From: Petunia secreta
Lineage: Eukaryota; Streptophyta; Magnoliopsida; Solanales; Solanaceae
Reading direction: 5' to 3'
DNA: 64,000 bases
Assembly: GCA_029990175.1 (NCBI GenBank)
Contig: JARKIP010000010.1
Location: 41,410,001 to 41,474,000, forward strand
Of this stretch, positions 21,692 through 33,930 are shown in pieces. The notes under the pieces are model-generated. The model ran no database searches. It was given only the letters and a program-made list of their open reading frames with translations, and was not told the origin of the DNA. The translations under genes were made by a program, and so were the position numbers. Within the stretch, counting starts at the first letter, position 1. Every line of letters starts with the position of its first letter.

Positions 21692-23897
21692 TATAATGAC
21701 CCTATATTTTATAAGTATTATTTTTGTTCGTTATTCCCTTAGTTTTGGTGCATTTATTTTAATTATTATTATAGAAAAATTATTTATGTAAACTATGAAT
21801 TGGACGAAGGGTTAGAGATATAATTAAGAGTAATTGTTGGGCCAAATAAGCATTAGCCTTATTAGATGGTATTTAAGTGACAAATAGATAAAATATAATT
21901 GGAGAAGTGGTGGCCATGCTTTTAACTTCCTTTAGCCACTGTTGAATTATAAAATACAACATAGGTTTATAATTGGAAATAAGTGGCGAGAAGCAATCTC
22001 TGCTATAGCAATCCGAATACAATTCTTGGAATTTTCAGAGCATCAAACAAGAGTATCAGATATTAAATCCTCGCAATATTAGTTAGTCGAGTTGATATGG
22101 CATGTGTAATTACTCAGTATAGATAAGGATAACTATCGACAAAAAAATATTAATGGAAAACAAAGTAATGAAATGGTGATATGATAATTATGTATAGATA
22201 GTAATTGTTTGATCCAATTAGCGTGTTATCTGTGGAGTTAAGTACTGCTTTGGTTTTTGAAAGAAGTTGTTCCATTTTTATTTTAATGATAGTTATGAGT
22301 AGGATGAGTTTTAAATGTAAATTTGGCAACTGCTTGGCATCACTACGTGAGGGAATACTATTTGGATGGTTTAGAGCTGAAGTCATTGTTCCAATTTTGT
22401 ATAATATATAATTTACCTAGAATTTCAATGATTAGGTAATTATACGGGGGCATGATAATGATAGAATTGATGAAGTAGTGATGATGATTTTATGGAAAAG
22501 TTATTTTAAATGCATAGTTGGGATTTCAAAAGCAGAAGTTAACCATGGAAACTCGTAATGTTGGTATGCTTCCATTACTGGTTTGTATAAGTTAGGCATT
22601 GTACTGCATCAATTTGCTCTCTTATATTCTTCTTTTAACTATTTTGTTGTACATTATAATTTATTATTGGATGAATAGTATTACCGTGGAAATAAATTGG
22701 AACCAATAACTGTAGTTTTAGAGGTTACGAGTTATCTGGAAACATAATTTATGCCGGGGTTCGAGGATAATTTTAGGCTCGAGAATTAGAGCTAGTATAT
22801 CATATTAATTACAAATTTGATCTTTTACTTAGAGCAAGAATGTTTGGAGGAGATTCGACAAGGAAAGAAGATTGTTGAGTAGTATATGATTCTTCGGACA
22901 GAGGTAGGCAGTTCTATCTCTTTCTTTGGTGGAATTTTTCCACGCGGGATATTGTACATACGTTCCTTGTATGTGCACTGCCCTAGGTGTAATTGTTTAC
23001 ACCTTTTCGTTGTGTATAAATCTTTACTTATCATATATGTTATTTTCCTGGATTGTGTTTACTCCTGGTTGTTGTTTAAAGTATTGCAAGTGATGTGCAT
23101 GTTTGACATGGAAATTTATGATTACTTTGATATGTCGGAGTTGGTCCAATTGATAGTATTTTGGAGTTTTTCCATTTGATAGCCTCGGAGTTGGTCCACT
23201 ATCTATTTTAGAGTTGGTACATTGGATAGCCTCGGAGTTGGTCCACTATCAAATCTTTTCGGAGTTAGCTCACATATTCTGCTGGTTTATGAATTGAGTT
23301 TAATTTTTGGTTATTGAACGAGATTTATTGATGTTGAATGATGTGTTTGGATGAACTATTTAAATAGTGAATTATAACATGTTTCTTTTTCTCCCTCCTC
23401 TATTCTGTTAATTTATATCTTAGACTAGTTTCCGGTCTTTCATAGGAACTAGTCTATCCACCTACTAAGTCTTTTTGACTTACGTTATTTTCTTTATTAT
23501 TTTCTTATTATCTGTTCGGGCAGATACGGTTCCGAGCACCAGCGAGCCCCGTGGCCAGAGTTGAAGATTTTCCTATTGATCAGCGGTGAGCCAACTATCC
23601 TCATTCTGTGGTGGCGCACCTTTTCATTGTTTCATTCCTGTCATTTATTATTTCAGACATTCGGGATATTTTATTCGGTATTTATCTTATAGATTTTGAT
23701 GGCTTATGGTAGAGGACTAGACCTTTCATTTGCACTATAGGATATTTTGCGTATTTCAGTAATAAAAATTACAGCTTGAATTGTATTATATTATTTATTT
23801 AATATTATTGAGGTTAATTGTTAATATAGCGAGTGGGTTTGCCCGATGGAGTTTTTTCGGGTGCCCTCACGACCATCCAGGATTTTGGGTTGTGACA
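21692..23897 (+). repeat. 5' LTR of gypsy C
   Basis: It starts TATAATGACC and ends GTGACA. Both LTRs begin with TA, not TG, and the target duplication abuts exactly there. Four to five imperfect repeats of a CGGAGTTGGTCCA motif lie at 23136-23275. Confidence 0.92.
23136..23275 (+). repeat. Imperfect tandem repeats in 5' LTR of gypsy C
   Basis: CGGAGTTGGTCCA and close variants recur about every 30 bases, alternating with TTGATAGCCT-like bases. The same block is at 29830-29970 in the other LTR with small differences. Confidence 0.8.
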
Positions 23898-23899
23898 AT

Positions 23900-23911
23900 T
23901 GGTATCAGAGC
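23900..23911 (+). promoter_or_regulatory. Primer binding site of gypsy C
   Basis: TGGTATCAGAGC lies two bases after the 5' LTR end, a perfect match to the usual initiator Met tRNA type site. Confidence 0.92.
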
Positions 23912-25412
23912 TAGGGTCTAGTATCCTGATAAGTCATGAACAGTGTCCAATAGAGCCTCGCTAATCGGTACAGAGACGTCTATACTTATCTACGAAGGTT
24001 TATGGTGGCATTTAGTGAAAGTTTCCCTTCTTTCATTCCTATATCGTGCGTTGAGATTTGAAAGTAAAAGATTTTTTTCTTCCGGTATCATTATCTCGAT
24101 AGTGAATGTTCATTGTTCTAGCAAGATATTGACGAGTTCAACAACATCATAATAAAGGTAAGAAATGTTACATGTCTAATGCAAGGTTCATAGATTCAAA
24201 ATAAGATTCTTGTTCTCATATTGCTTTTACTATAATAATCAACAATGGCAAGGGAATGGTTTTGGCTATATCGCAGTTTGATAAGTTCTTTTTCAAGATT
24301 GTTGTGCATTATAAGGATTTCATGATTTAGAGCATTATCCTTCAGAATGAAGATGCAATAGAAATTTCTCTTGATAGCGGTATAAAGTTGGAATCTTGCA
24401 AGTTTATAAATTGTATAAGTTAGCTTCTTGGACTTTAGAAATGTGAAAGGGAAGCCAGTAAACCCATATAATGCATTTGGTGTGGTTTTTTTAAGAGAAG
24501 TTTGAAAAATGGAAAGTTATACCAGCAGAATTCGCTGATCTTTGCATGGGCCAATGTTTGATTAAGACTAAAATGTTAATTTTCTGATGTCCTTGCCGTT
24601 GAAGATGAGTTCTTTCCATTGAATATGAGTTCATTGGAAGTTTCATATTTAAGCGATGTGCCATGACAGTTGAGTAAAATATTATTTCATCCATTTTTGT
24701 ATGTGTGTCTAGGTATGTGTTGTGCTAGGCACAACTTTAATTTGGAGAGCTTGGCAAAATGTTGATGGTAAAACACCAAGGTTGTACAAGGTCAGAGTGT
24801 AGTTGCTTGCATAAGTTATTGATGACTTTTGGCTTCAAGTGGAGGAGCCTATGGTGCATAACTAGGTTGAACTTGACTAATGCAGATGTGATCGTTAGCT
24901 TTTGATTGAGTTCAATTAGTTTTGATGTATCTCCATACTTTTATATAGGTGGCGTTGTGAATTATGTGCACCTTGGTAATCTTTGGACACTTATTGGAGG
25001 CTCTTGGATGTGGAACGAGTTTTGACCGGTGTGTGTAGTCTTAGCTCAGGGATTGGATGCTTTTGTTTGTTTATTTCATCTCGATATGGTTGGCCTTCTA
25101 TTTTTATCGAGACGGGTGTTGATTGTTGGTATTCCATCAAATGATACAATAATTGGTTGGAAAATAGGTATCAAATGTTTGTCATATCTTGTGTTGCTTT
25201 GGGATTTTCTTATTGAGTTTTGTTTGTTGATTCAGTTTTGGTTATGTTTTCCCGAGGACTTGGTGAGTATTCTACTGGTAAGTATAGTAATTTTTTGTAT
25301 CATTTCTATGTTGGGATGACTTATTGCATCTGTTACAGCTTGATTTTATTTTTCTTTAAGATCCACTCGAAATCTGGATAACATTAGTTGAAAGCTGAAG
25401 ACTGATATTTTC
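23912..25412 (+). other. Gypsy C leader and missing gag/protease region
   Basis: Only 1.5 kb separate the primer site from the pol start. The first 100 bases look like the usual leader. After that I see no gag capsid, zinc knuckle or DTG/DSG protease motif in any frame, only short unrelated open stretches. Gag and protease have been deleted, replaced or decayed beyond reading. Confidence 0.6.
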
Positions 25413-28238
25413 TTGATTCGGGAGACCAGCAAGAAGTCATCGTCTATTGATTTTATTCTTATTATTTGTGAGTTTGTTGATGTGTTCCCAGAGGATTTGC
25501 CAGGTATTCCTCCTGATAGAGATATTGAATTCGGCATAGATGTTATTCCGGGTACGCATCCTATCTCTATTCCTCCTTATCGTATGGCTCCTGCCGAGCT
25601 AAGAAAATTAAATGAGCAGTTGCAGGATTTACATAGTAAGGAATTTATCGAACCCAGTGTTTCACCTCGGGGAGCTCTAGTATTATTTGTTAAGAAGAAA
25701 CATGGTTTGATGCGGATATGTATTGACTATAGGCCGCTGAACAAGGTAACGATAAAGAATAAGTATCTGTTGCCTCGTATTGATGACTTGTTTGATCAGT
25801 TGCAGGGAGCTAAGTTCTTTTCTAAGATTAACTTGAGATCAGGTTATCATCAGTTGAAGATTTGGGACACTGACATCCCAAAGACAGCCTTCAGGACCCA
25901 TTATGGTCATTATGAGCTTCTGGTTATGTCATTTGGGCTTACAAATGCCTCGGCAGCTTTCATGGACCTGATGAACCGAGTGTTCAGGCCTTACCTGGAC
26001 TTATTTGTCATTGTCTTTATTGACGATATTTTGATTTATTCCCGTAGCCGAGAGGAGCATGAAATTGAGGCAGTTCAAAATTGGCCACGACCTACTTCTC
26101 CGACAGAGATGCGTAGTTTGCTTGGCTTGGCAGGGTACTACCGGCAATTGGTTCAAGGGTTTTCTTCTATTGCAGCTCCGCTGACCCGTTTGACTCAAAA
26201 GGATGTGCAGTTTCGATGGTCAGAGGAGTGTGAGGCGAGCTTTCAGAAGCTCAAACCCTTATTGACTACTGCTCCAGTGTTGACTCTTCCTACTGGTTCA
26301 GGTGGGTTTGTAGTATATTGTGACGTCTCTCGTATCGGTTTGGGGTGTGTCTTAATGCAAAATGGCAGGGTGATTGCTTATGCATCGAGGCAGCTGAAGG
26401 TGAGTGAGAAGAACTACACTACTCATGACTTATAGTTGGCAGCGGTTGTGTTTGCATTGAAACTCTGGAGGCACTATCTTTTTGGTGAGTCTTGTGAGAT
26501 TTTCACTGATCACAAGAGTTTACAACACCTATTTAATCAAAAGGATTTAAATGGTAGACAACGTAGATGAATCGAGTTGATCAAGCATTACGATCTTGCC
26601 ATTCGTTATCACCCGAAAAAGGCCAATGTTGTAGCTAATGCGTTGAGCCAGAAGTCTATGGGTAGTCTTTCATATTTAGATGCTGATACGACGCTCTTGG
26701 CGATTGATTTGCAGTCTTTGACTAACCAGGGGGTTAGAGTATTCTGCCCACCTGACAGGGTGTTTGCTTGTAGGATGACCCAGTCTCCTCTTGCTAGTCA
26801 GATCAACGAGAGGCGGTATAAGGATTCTTATTTGCTAGAGTTGCGAGATAAGGCCCTAAGTGGGAGAGTGTTGGAGTTTATAGTTGGTGATGATGGTGTC
26901 CTTCGTCTCAATGGTCGTTTGTGTGTTCCTAATGCTGATGATTTAAGGCGGTTATTACTAGATGAGGCGCACAGTTTGCCACATTCCATCCATCCCGGTA
27001 CCACAAAGATGTATCATTACCTTCGTGAGTTATATTGGTGGAAAGGAATGAAGAAGGATGTTGTTGAGCACATGTCTCGATGCTCAAACTGTCAGCAGGT
27101 CAAGTACGATCATAGAAGACCCGCAGGTTTATCTCAGGCGTTACCTATTACCAAGTAGAAGTGGGAGATGATCACTATGGACTTTGTTGTTGGTTTGCGT
27201 AGGACTTTGAGGCAGCATGACTCGATTTGGGTGGTGGTTGGGAGACTTACCAAGTCTGATCACTTTATTGCAATGAAGACTACATATTCAGCAAAGAAGT
27301 TGGCTCAAATTTTTATTGAGCAGATTATCTGTTTGCATGGTACTCTACTTTCTATTATTTCTGATAGAGGCTCTCAGTTCACAACACAGTTTTGGCAGTC
27401 ATTTCAGCGAGAGTTAGGGACTAAGGTTCAGCTTAGTACTGCATTTCACCCACAGACGGATGGCCAGTCTGAGCAGATTATTCAGATATTAGAGGATATG
27501 TTTAGAGCTTGTGCGCTGGACTTTGATGGTCATTGGGATGACCATTTACCCCTAGTAGAATTCGCTTATAATAATAGCTACCAGTCTTCTATTCAGATGG
27601 CACCGTTTGAGGCTTTGTACGGGCGCAGATACCGCTCTCCAGTGGGATGGTTTAAGTCTGGTGAGATGATAGCTTTGGGTCCAGATTATGTACAACAGAC
27701 TTTAGATAGGGTTCGGATTATTCAAGATCGCTTACGGACTACTTAGAGTAGGCAGATATCATATGCAAACCGGAGGACCCGGGACTTGGTGTTTATGGAG
27801 GGTGATTTGGTTTACTTAAAGGTGTCACCGATGCGAGGTGTGATGAGATTTGGGAGGAAAGGAAAATTGAGTCCTCGTTTCATTGGCCCGTTTGAGATTA
27901 TTCCGCGTATTGGTAATATTGCTTATAAGATTGCCTTACCCGATTCGATGCCTGTTCATCCAGTTTTTCATGTTTCTTTGTTTCGGAAGTGTGTTTGTTA
28001 TCCTACTCAAATTATTGAGGTGAATACAATTAAGTTTGATGCGGATCTAACTTATGAGGAGGTTCCGGTTGCTAAAGTTGAGAGGGATATTCGCAAGTTG
28101 AGAGCAAAAGAAATTCCTTTGGAAAAGGTGCAGTGGAGAAATCGTCCACAAGATGAGGTTACTTGGGAGATTGAGGCGAGTATGCATGAGAAATATCCTC
28201 ACTTGTTTGAGACTTCAGGTATGTGTTATGACACTTGA
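25413..28238 (+). pseudogene. pol: Gypsy C pol: RT, RNase H, integrase, chromodomain-like tail
   Basis: One reading frame runs the whole length and is broken only by stops at 26433, 26568, 27156 and 27744. RT starts with DVFPEDLPGIPPDRDIEFGI and has MRICIDYRPLNKVTIKNKY, INLRSGYHQLKI and the active-site FIDDILIYSR (near 26015-26045). Directly after REEHE the text jumps to IEAVQNWPRPTSP, so about 50 residues usual in this family are missing in frame. RNase H has YCDVSRIGLGCVL and FTDHKSLQ. Integrase has an HHCC-type finger ending CSNCQQVK, then MDFVVG, SDRGSQF and DGQSEQ for the DDE residues. The tail YEEVPVAKVERDIRKL...VTWEIEASM looks like a chromodomain. Three of the four stops fit single transitions from expected Trp or Gln codons. 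Confidence 0.93.
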
Positions 28239-28370
28239 CTAGTTGAGATTTTCTTATATTTTATCTCTATTACCTCTTGTTGCAAAAGTGGTGTGAATAA
28301 AGCCTTGAGAGTCGGTTAGTGATAGTCATCTTCACAGCTAATAGTATCGTTCGAAGACGAATGAGCGTTT

Positions 28371-28383
28371 AAGTGGGGGAGAA
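28371..28383 (+). promoter_or_regulatory. Polypurine tract of gypsy C
   Basis: AAGTGGGGGAGAA directly precedes the 3' LTR. Confidence 0.85.
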
Positions 28384-30592
28384 TATAATGACCCTATATT
28401 TTGTAAGTATTATTTTTGTTCGTTATTCCCTTAGTTTTGGTGCATTTATTGTAATTTTTATTATAGTAAAATTATTTAGGAAAACTATGAATTGGACGAA
28501 GGGCTAGAGATATAATTTAAGAGTAATTGCTGGGCAGAATAAGCATTAGCCTTATTAGATGGTATTTAAGTGATAAATAGATAAAATATAATTATAGTGG
28601 AGAAGCGGTGGGCATGCTTTCAACTTTGTTTAGCCACTGTTGAATTATAAAATACAACCTAGGTTTATAATTGGAAGTAAGCGGCGAGAAGCAAATTCTG
28701 CTATAGCAATCCGAATACAATTCTTGGAATTTCCAGAGCATCAAACAAGAGTATCAGGAATTAAATCCTCGCAACATTAGTTAGTCGAGTTGATATGGCA
28801 GGTGTAATTACTTAGTATAGATAAGGATAACTATCAAAAAAAAAATATTAATGGAAAACAAAGTAATGAAATAGTGATATGATAATTATGTGTAGATAGT
28901 AATTGTTTGATCCAATTAACGTGTTACCAGTGGAGTTAAGTACTTCTTTGGTTTTTGAAAGAAGTTGTTCCATTTTTATTTTAATGATAGTTATGAGTAG
29001 GATGAGTTTTAAATGTAACTTTGGCAACTGCTTGGCATCACTACGTGAGGGAATACTATTTGGATGGTTTAGAGCTGAAGTCATTGTTCCAATTTTGTAT
29101 AATATATAATTTACCTAGAACTTCAATGATTAGGTAATTATGTGGGGGCATGATAATGATAGAATTGATGAAGTAGTGATGATGATTTTATGGAAAAGCT
29201 ATTTTAAATGCATAGTTAGGATTTCAGAAGCAGAAGTTAACCATGGAAACTCGTAATGTTGGTATACTTCCATTACTGGTTTGTATATGTTAGGCATTGT
29301 ACTGCATCAATTTTCTCTCTTATACTCTTCTTTTAACTATTTTGTTGTACATTGTAATTTATTATTGGACGAATAGTATTACCGTGGAAATAAATTGGAA
29401 CCAATAACTGTAGTTTTAGAGGTTACGAGTTATCTGGAAACATAATTTATGCCGGGGTTCGAGGATAATTTTAGGCTCGAGAATTAGAGTTAGTATATCA
29501 TATTAATTACGAATTTGATCTTTTACTTAGAGCAAGAACGTTTGGAGGAGATTCGGCAAGGAAAAAAGATTGTTGAGTAGTATATGGTTCTTCGGACAGA
29601 GGTAGGTGGTTTTATCTCTTTCTTTGGTGGAATTTGTCCACGCAGGATATTGTACATACGTTCCTTGTATGTGCACTGCCCTAGGTGTAATTGTTTACAC
29701 TTTTTCGTTGTGTATAAATCTTTACTTGTAATATATGTTGTTTTCCTGGATTGTATTTACTCCTGCTTGTTGTTTAAAGTATTGCAAGTTATGTGCATGT
29801 TTGACATGGAAATTTATGATTACTTTGATATGCCGGAGTTGGTCCAATTAATAGTATCGGAGTTTGTCCAATTGACAGCCTCGGAGTTAGTCCACTATCT
29901 ATTTTAGAGTGTGTACATTGGATAGCCTCAGAGTTGGTCCACTATTAAATCTTTTCGGAGTTAGCTCACATATCCTGCTGGTTTATGAGTTGAGTTTAAT
30001 TTTTGGTTCTTGAACGAGATTTATTGACGTTGAATGGTGTGATTGGATGAACTATTAAAATAGCGAATTATAACATGTTTCTTTTTCTCCCTCTCTATTC
30101 TATTAATTTATTGCTTAGACTAGTTTCCGGTCTTTCGTAGGAACTAGTCTATCCACCTACTAAGTCCTTTTGACTTATTTTATTTTCTTTATTGTTTTCT
30201 TATTATCTGTTCGGGCAGATACGGTTCCGAGCACCAGCGAGCCCCGTGGCCAGAGTTGAAGATTTTCCTATTGATCAGCCGTGAGCCAACCATCCTTATT
30301 CCGTGGTGGCGCACCTTTCCATTGTTTCATTTCTATCATTTATTGTTTCAGACATTCGAGATATTTTATTCAATATTTATCTCATAGATGTTGATTGCTT
30401 ATGGTAGAGGACTAGACCTTTCATTTGCACTGTGGGATATTCTGTGTATTTTAGTAGTAAAAATTACAGCTTGAATTTTATTATATTATTTTTTTAATAT
30501 TATTGAGGTTAATTGTTAATATAGCCAGTGGATTCGCCCGATGGGGTTTGTTCGGCTGCCCTCACGACCATCCAAGATTTTGGGTCGTGACA
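28384..30592 (+). repeat. 3' LTR of gypsy C
   Basis: It aligns from TATAATGACC to GTGACA with the 5' LTR, with scattered substitutions and small indels, and is followed by the second ACTGA. Confidence 0.93.
29830..29970 (+). repeat. Imperfect tandem repeats in 3' LTR of gypsy C
   Basis: Partner of the block at 23136-23275; units carry CGGAGTTGGTCCA-like cores. Confidence 0.75.
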
Positions 30593-30597
30593 ACTGA

Positions 30598-31245
30598 CCC
30601 CAATAATAAAGTTCTTAGCGATCGCCAGATTTTTTTATTAGCAAAGACCTGGTAATTGTCAGGAGCTTCCCTTTTTGGTAAGAGCTTTATTTTTTATTTG
30701 GGGGGAGGGAGGGTGGGGAGAGGGGTAAAAATTGTAGCAGCGATGACATAAGTGTCTATTTCACCTAAAAAATTCAAAATTATAAAGAGGCAGCCTAGCA
30801 CACAAAACATTTAACCTAATGCTCTCTAAATTGACTGGTTCTGAGAGTTTGTCCCTATTTAAGATGGTTTTACCAAAATGTCTTCTGCTTCGTCGGCACA
30901 CAGCACTTCAAGTTATCAATCAGCAAGTTCTATCTCTTATGAAGATGATAAGTGGTAAGGGTTGCCTAGGCAAAACTTCAAGTTATCAGGGAGAATGTGG
31001 GAAAGAGATTGAATATAAGCACAAAATACCTAGAATATTATTCAAGATACATGTAAAATAGCTCGATATGAGACGAGATGAAGTCTAAGAACGTTTTGCT
31101 CCTCTTTCCTCTGTCTTCTACCCGTGGTTCCTCCATCTGCACGTGCTTTCGACTTTCATGGCTGCTATCTTCGGGAATTCTCCGGGCATTGTCTCATGGT
31201 TTTTGGGATGGTTCTAGCTCGATGGAGCTTGTCGTTATACCAGCT
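30598..31245. other. Unassigned DNA with a small Ser-rich open stretch
   Basis: An ATG at 30878 opens 26 codons, MSSASSAHSTSSYQSASSIS then YEDDKW, ending at TAA 30956 that overlaps a donor-like GTAAGG. Such Ser-rich starts occur in plant GRF zinc-finger transposon-associated proteins, but no GRF motif is intact here. A G-rich stretch lies at 30700-30725. Nothing else is recognised. Confidence 0.25.
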
Positions 31246-31768
31246 TCAGGTTGTCACCAGGTGTTCCTGAAAACACCATTGTAACTTACAGGTGGCTAAT
31301 AAACATCGGGGATTCAACCTCTTGCCGAAAGCTACCATAGCAATGTTGTTGGGCAGTGGAGGGAGTTCCAAACGTTCTCTCTGGAACCTCTCAAAGTAGT
31401 CCTTTAGGAGTTCCCCTTTACGTTGGCGGATATCGAAGACGTCTACCATTCATTTCTCTCATTTAGGGGCACCAGAGTGCGCGTTCTTGAAGAGATCCTG
31501 CATCTGGGTAAATGAGTTAATCGACACCACAGGTTGCTAGGTGTACCAAGTGAGGGCCCCCTTGGTCAGGGTTGAACCGAACCTTTTTACACAGGGCTGA
31601 CTGGGTTTCTTCCTCCGTGATCTCGTCATTCTTGAACACCACTAACGTGGTTGATGACTACCCTTGGAAGTATCACTCTCTTGCCCATTAGGATTGTTGG
31701 GATACTTTGAAGCATTGTCGACTGCATCGGTCGTGTTCTTTGGGATATCATCATTTCCGTTCGACATG
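31246..31768 (-). pseudogene. gag: Gypsy gag fragment
   Basis: The minus strand from ATG 31768 (MSNGNDDIPKNTTDA) leads into a retrotransposon gag domain: GSTLTKGALTWYT near 31570, a stop, FKNAHSGAPK near 31490, and the open part 31449-31246 with VFDIRQRKGELLKDYFERFQ and LPPLPNN. This order matches the Retrotrans_gag family of Tat-like gypsy elements. No protease or RT follows, so it is a fragment. It is distinct in sequence from the gag at 32680-33930. Confidence 0.75.
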
Positions 31769-31835
31769 GTCACGCTTCTCCTTGAGGCACTAGGAGTATT
31801 AAGGTGAGCTTTACCTCACATCTCTTTGAAGTTAT

Positions 31836-32658
31836 TGTTATTTTTCCAAGAGACAGCACCGAAGGACCAGTTTCTTCTATGTGTTCCTTTACTTATAAAT
31901 TGCGAAATTAAGTTAAACAAGAGTAAATGAACACTGATTTTGGCGTGGAGAAACCCCTTGAACTCGGGATCTAAAAACCACGACCTACTCTCTCAAGTAG
32001 AATTTCAACTTCACTATTTGAAAGACTCACTTGGTTACATGACTTCTCTCTTACTAACCTAGGACTAACTCTAATCCTATAGTGACCTCTTTCACAATCA
32101 GTGAAGTTCCTCCAAGTAACAAGACTTGAATGATGCATACTCTTACAAAACTTTTATGAAAGCAAATAGTACAACTTGATATACCCTACTACAGATGAAC
32201 TAAGACTGAATTTTGACAAGACTCAATATAAGGAGCAGGTTCTTCACTTAGTTTTCTGTAGCTTAATGACTGCCCCAATACAATTTTGACTCAACAATGC
32301 TATATCTCTTTTCTCTCTGTATTTGTGCGTGTTTTCAACAGCTGAAATGCTTCTCTATTTATAGCTTTGAAATATGAGGAGTCTTGAGCAATTAGAACTC
32401 CAAAGCCTCCACGAGTTTGAGTCCTAATTGAACTCTTTTCTTATCTTCAAGCCTTATTCCAATCTTAAGCAATCTTTTCTTATCACGTACAACTCTGCAT
32501 CATTATCAAGATAAACATTAGACAATAGGATAATAATTTATTTTCCCACTTAATTGATTTTGTAATATTATTTATTCAGCTGCCGTGATCCAAAGGAACA
32601 TGTACTTGGATCCGTTCCTTAGTCATCAGTCAAAATTCCGAGCTTATTCAAGCTAACA
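31836..32658 (-). repeat. Solo copia-type LTR
   Basis: On the minus strand it runs TGTTAGC...AATAACA with GTTAT duplicated at 31831-31835 and 32659-32663. No primer site, polypurine tract or coding region adjoins, so it is a solo LTR left by LTR-LTR recombination. It has a TATA box (minus CTATAAATAG near 32357). Its 3' part aligns loosely with the copia A LTR around the ACGTGGAAAACTCC region and contains AAGAACCTGCTCCTT. Confidence 0.85.
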
Positions 32659-32679
32659 GTTATTAATGGTCACTACTCT

Positions 32680-33930
32680 TTCGGAGGGTTTCTTTAGATT
32701 TCGGCCAGTGTTGGCATTTGTTGGATTCGGACTCCTCCATTCTTTGCCTCGGTTCTAAGGAGTTGAAGTAGTAACACCTCCGTACCGACTTGCCTTGCAA
32801 TCCTTCACCCAGTTCTCAGCTTCAATGGCTCCATGGAAGACATCATCCAAATTTTAATACACATGCAGTCTCAGTTGAGATAACACATCTCGAGTCAAAC
32901 TATTCTTAAACCAAATAATGGCTTGCTCATCATCTTCTTGCATATCAAGAGCCAATCGAATCTTCTCAAACTCATCATAGTACTATTCAACCGATTTGGA
33001 CCCTTGTTTCAAATTATAGAGCTTCTGAAGTTGCTCTTGCCGTTGTTTGACAGTCATATACTTAGTATCTGTTGCTCTCTTCAACCGCACCTAAGTGAGA
33101 ACCTCGGGATAAGCATTTCTTCTCTTCATTCTTTTATCAGCTTCACACCATGTAGATGCATATGCCTCGAACGAAGCAAAAACATGTGGAGCTGTTCATT
33201 CTTCGATCATCTCATTTGTTTCAAAGATTCGTTCCAAACAAACCTTCCAATCAAGATATTGGTTCGGATTACTAGTGCCTCTGAAGGGTTGAATAGTGAT
33301 CTTGACACAGTTCAAGTTTGAATCTCGAGCACGTCAGACCGGTTCCGGATACTCATCATAATATTCGTCAGCATCACGCTCATAATTTCTATCAACGGAT
33401 GCGCCTCGGCCTTGACCTCGACCTCGAGGGTTCCCATGGCCACGTTGATCCTGCCTTCGTTGAATGAACGGTGGCTCATACTCAGCTTAAGCATTGCAAA
33501 ATTATCCATAATCAACCTCTTCATCAACGACCACGACTTGTCTTTGGGGCCTTAGAAATGGTAGTCTATCACCTCGGGGATTGCCCACGTTCTGTTGTTC
33601 AGCTTGGGGAATGCCTAAGTTTTGTTGATCTGCTCGGGGAATGCCCAAGTGTTGTTTAGCTCGGGGATTGTCCATAGCTTTTTTTCGAATGGCCTCGTTT
33701 CTCAACCATTGCTGACGAGCCAGGTCAACAAATTGCTTTGGTTTCATAGGAGTTGAATTGCAAGTAACGGCGCCAGACCCAGGTAAGGCCACAAATTCTT
33801 TCTCCTGTTTGAGGTGAGCTACTCGAACACTTACTGCTTTCACCTCGGCACTAATGCCTTGTATCACAGCCAAGAGATCAGTTAACGATACCTCGGGCGC
33901 TTCAACGCATTTCTCTCCATTTCCAGCCAT
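32680..33930 (-). pseudogene. gag: Gypsy gag, degenerate
   Basis: From ATG 33930 the minus strand reads MAGNGEKCVEAPEVSLTDLL, a coiled-coil-like segment and RQQWLRNEAIRKKAMDNPRA with GIPRADQQN repeats. A stop and frame change lie near 33500. The capsid follows: ITIQPFRGTSNPNQYLDWK (about 33290), FASFEAYASTWCEADKRMKR (about 33190), KQRQEQLQKLYNLKQGSKSV (about 33050) and LHVYNLDDVFHGAIEAENW (about 32870-32815). This is the usual order for gypsy Retrotrans_gag. The gene ends in gypsy-unlike DNA before a zinc knuckle or protease, so the element is truncated here. Confidence 0.8.

Larger units (their letters stand above)
21692..30592 (+). mobile_element. Ty3/gypsy LTR retrotransposon C, chromovirus type
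   Basis: LTRs of 2206 and 2209 bp flank a 4.5-kb interior with a Met-tRNA type primer site, a pol gene with RT before integrase, a C-terminal chromodomain-like region and a polypurine tract. This order and the long LTRs fit the Tekay/Del group of chromoviruses (family knowledge). The ACTGA duplication fixes the ends. The interior is short: no gag or protease is recognisable and RT has an internal deletion. LTR divergence looks like a few percent. Confidence 0.93.

Noticed and set aside
22150..22411. Open frames present in both LTRs of gypsy C (also 28848-29109)
   Set aside because: They are duplicated only because the LTR is; composition is AT-rich and no domain is recognised.
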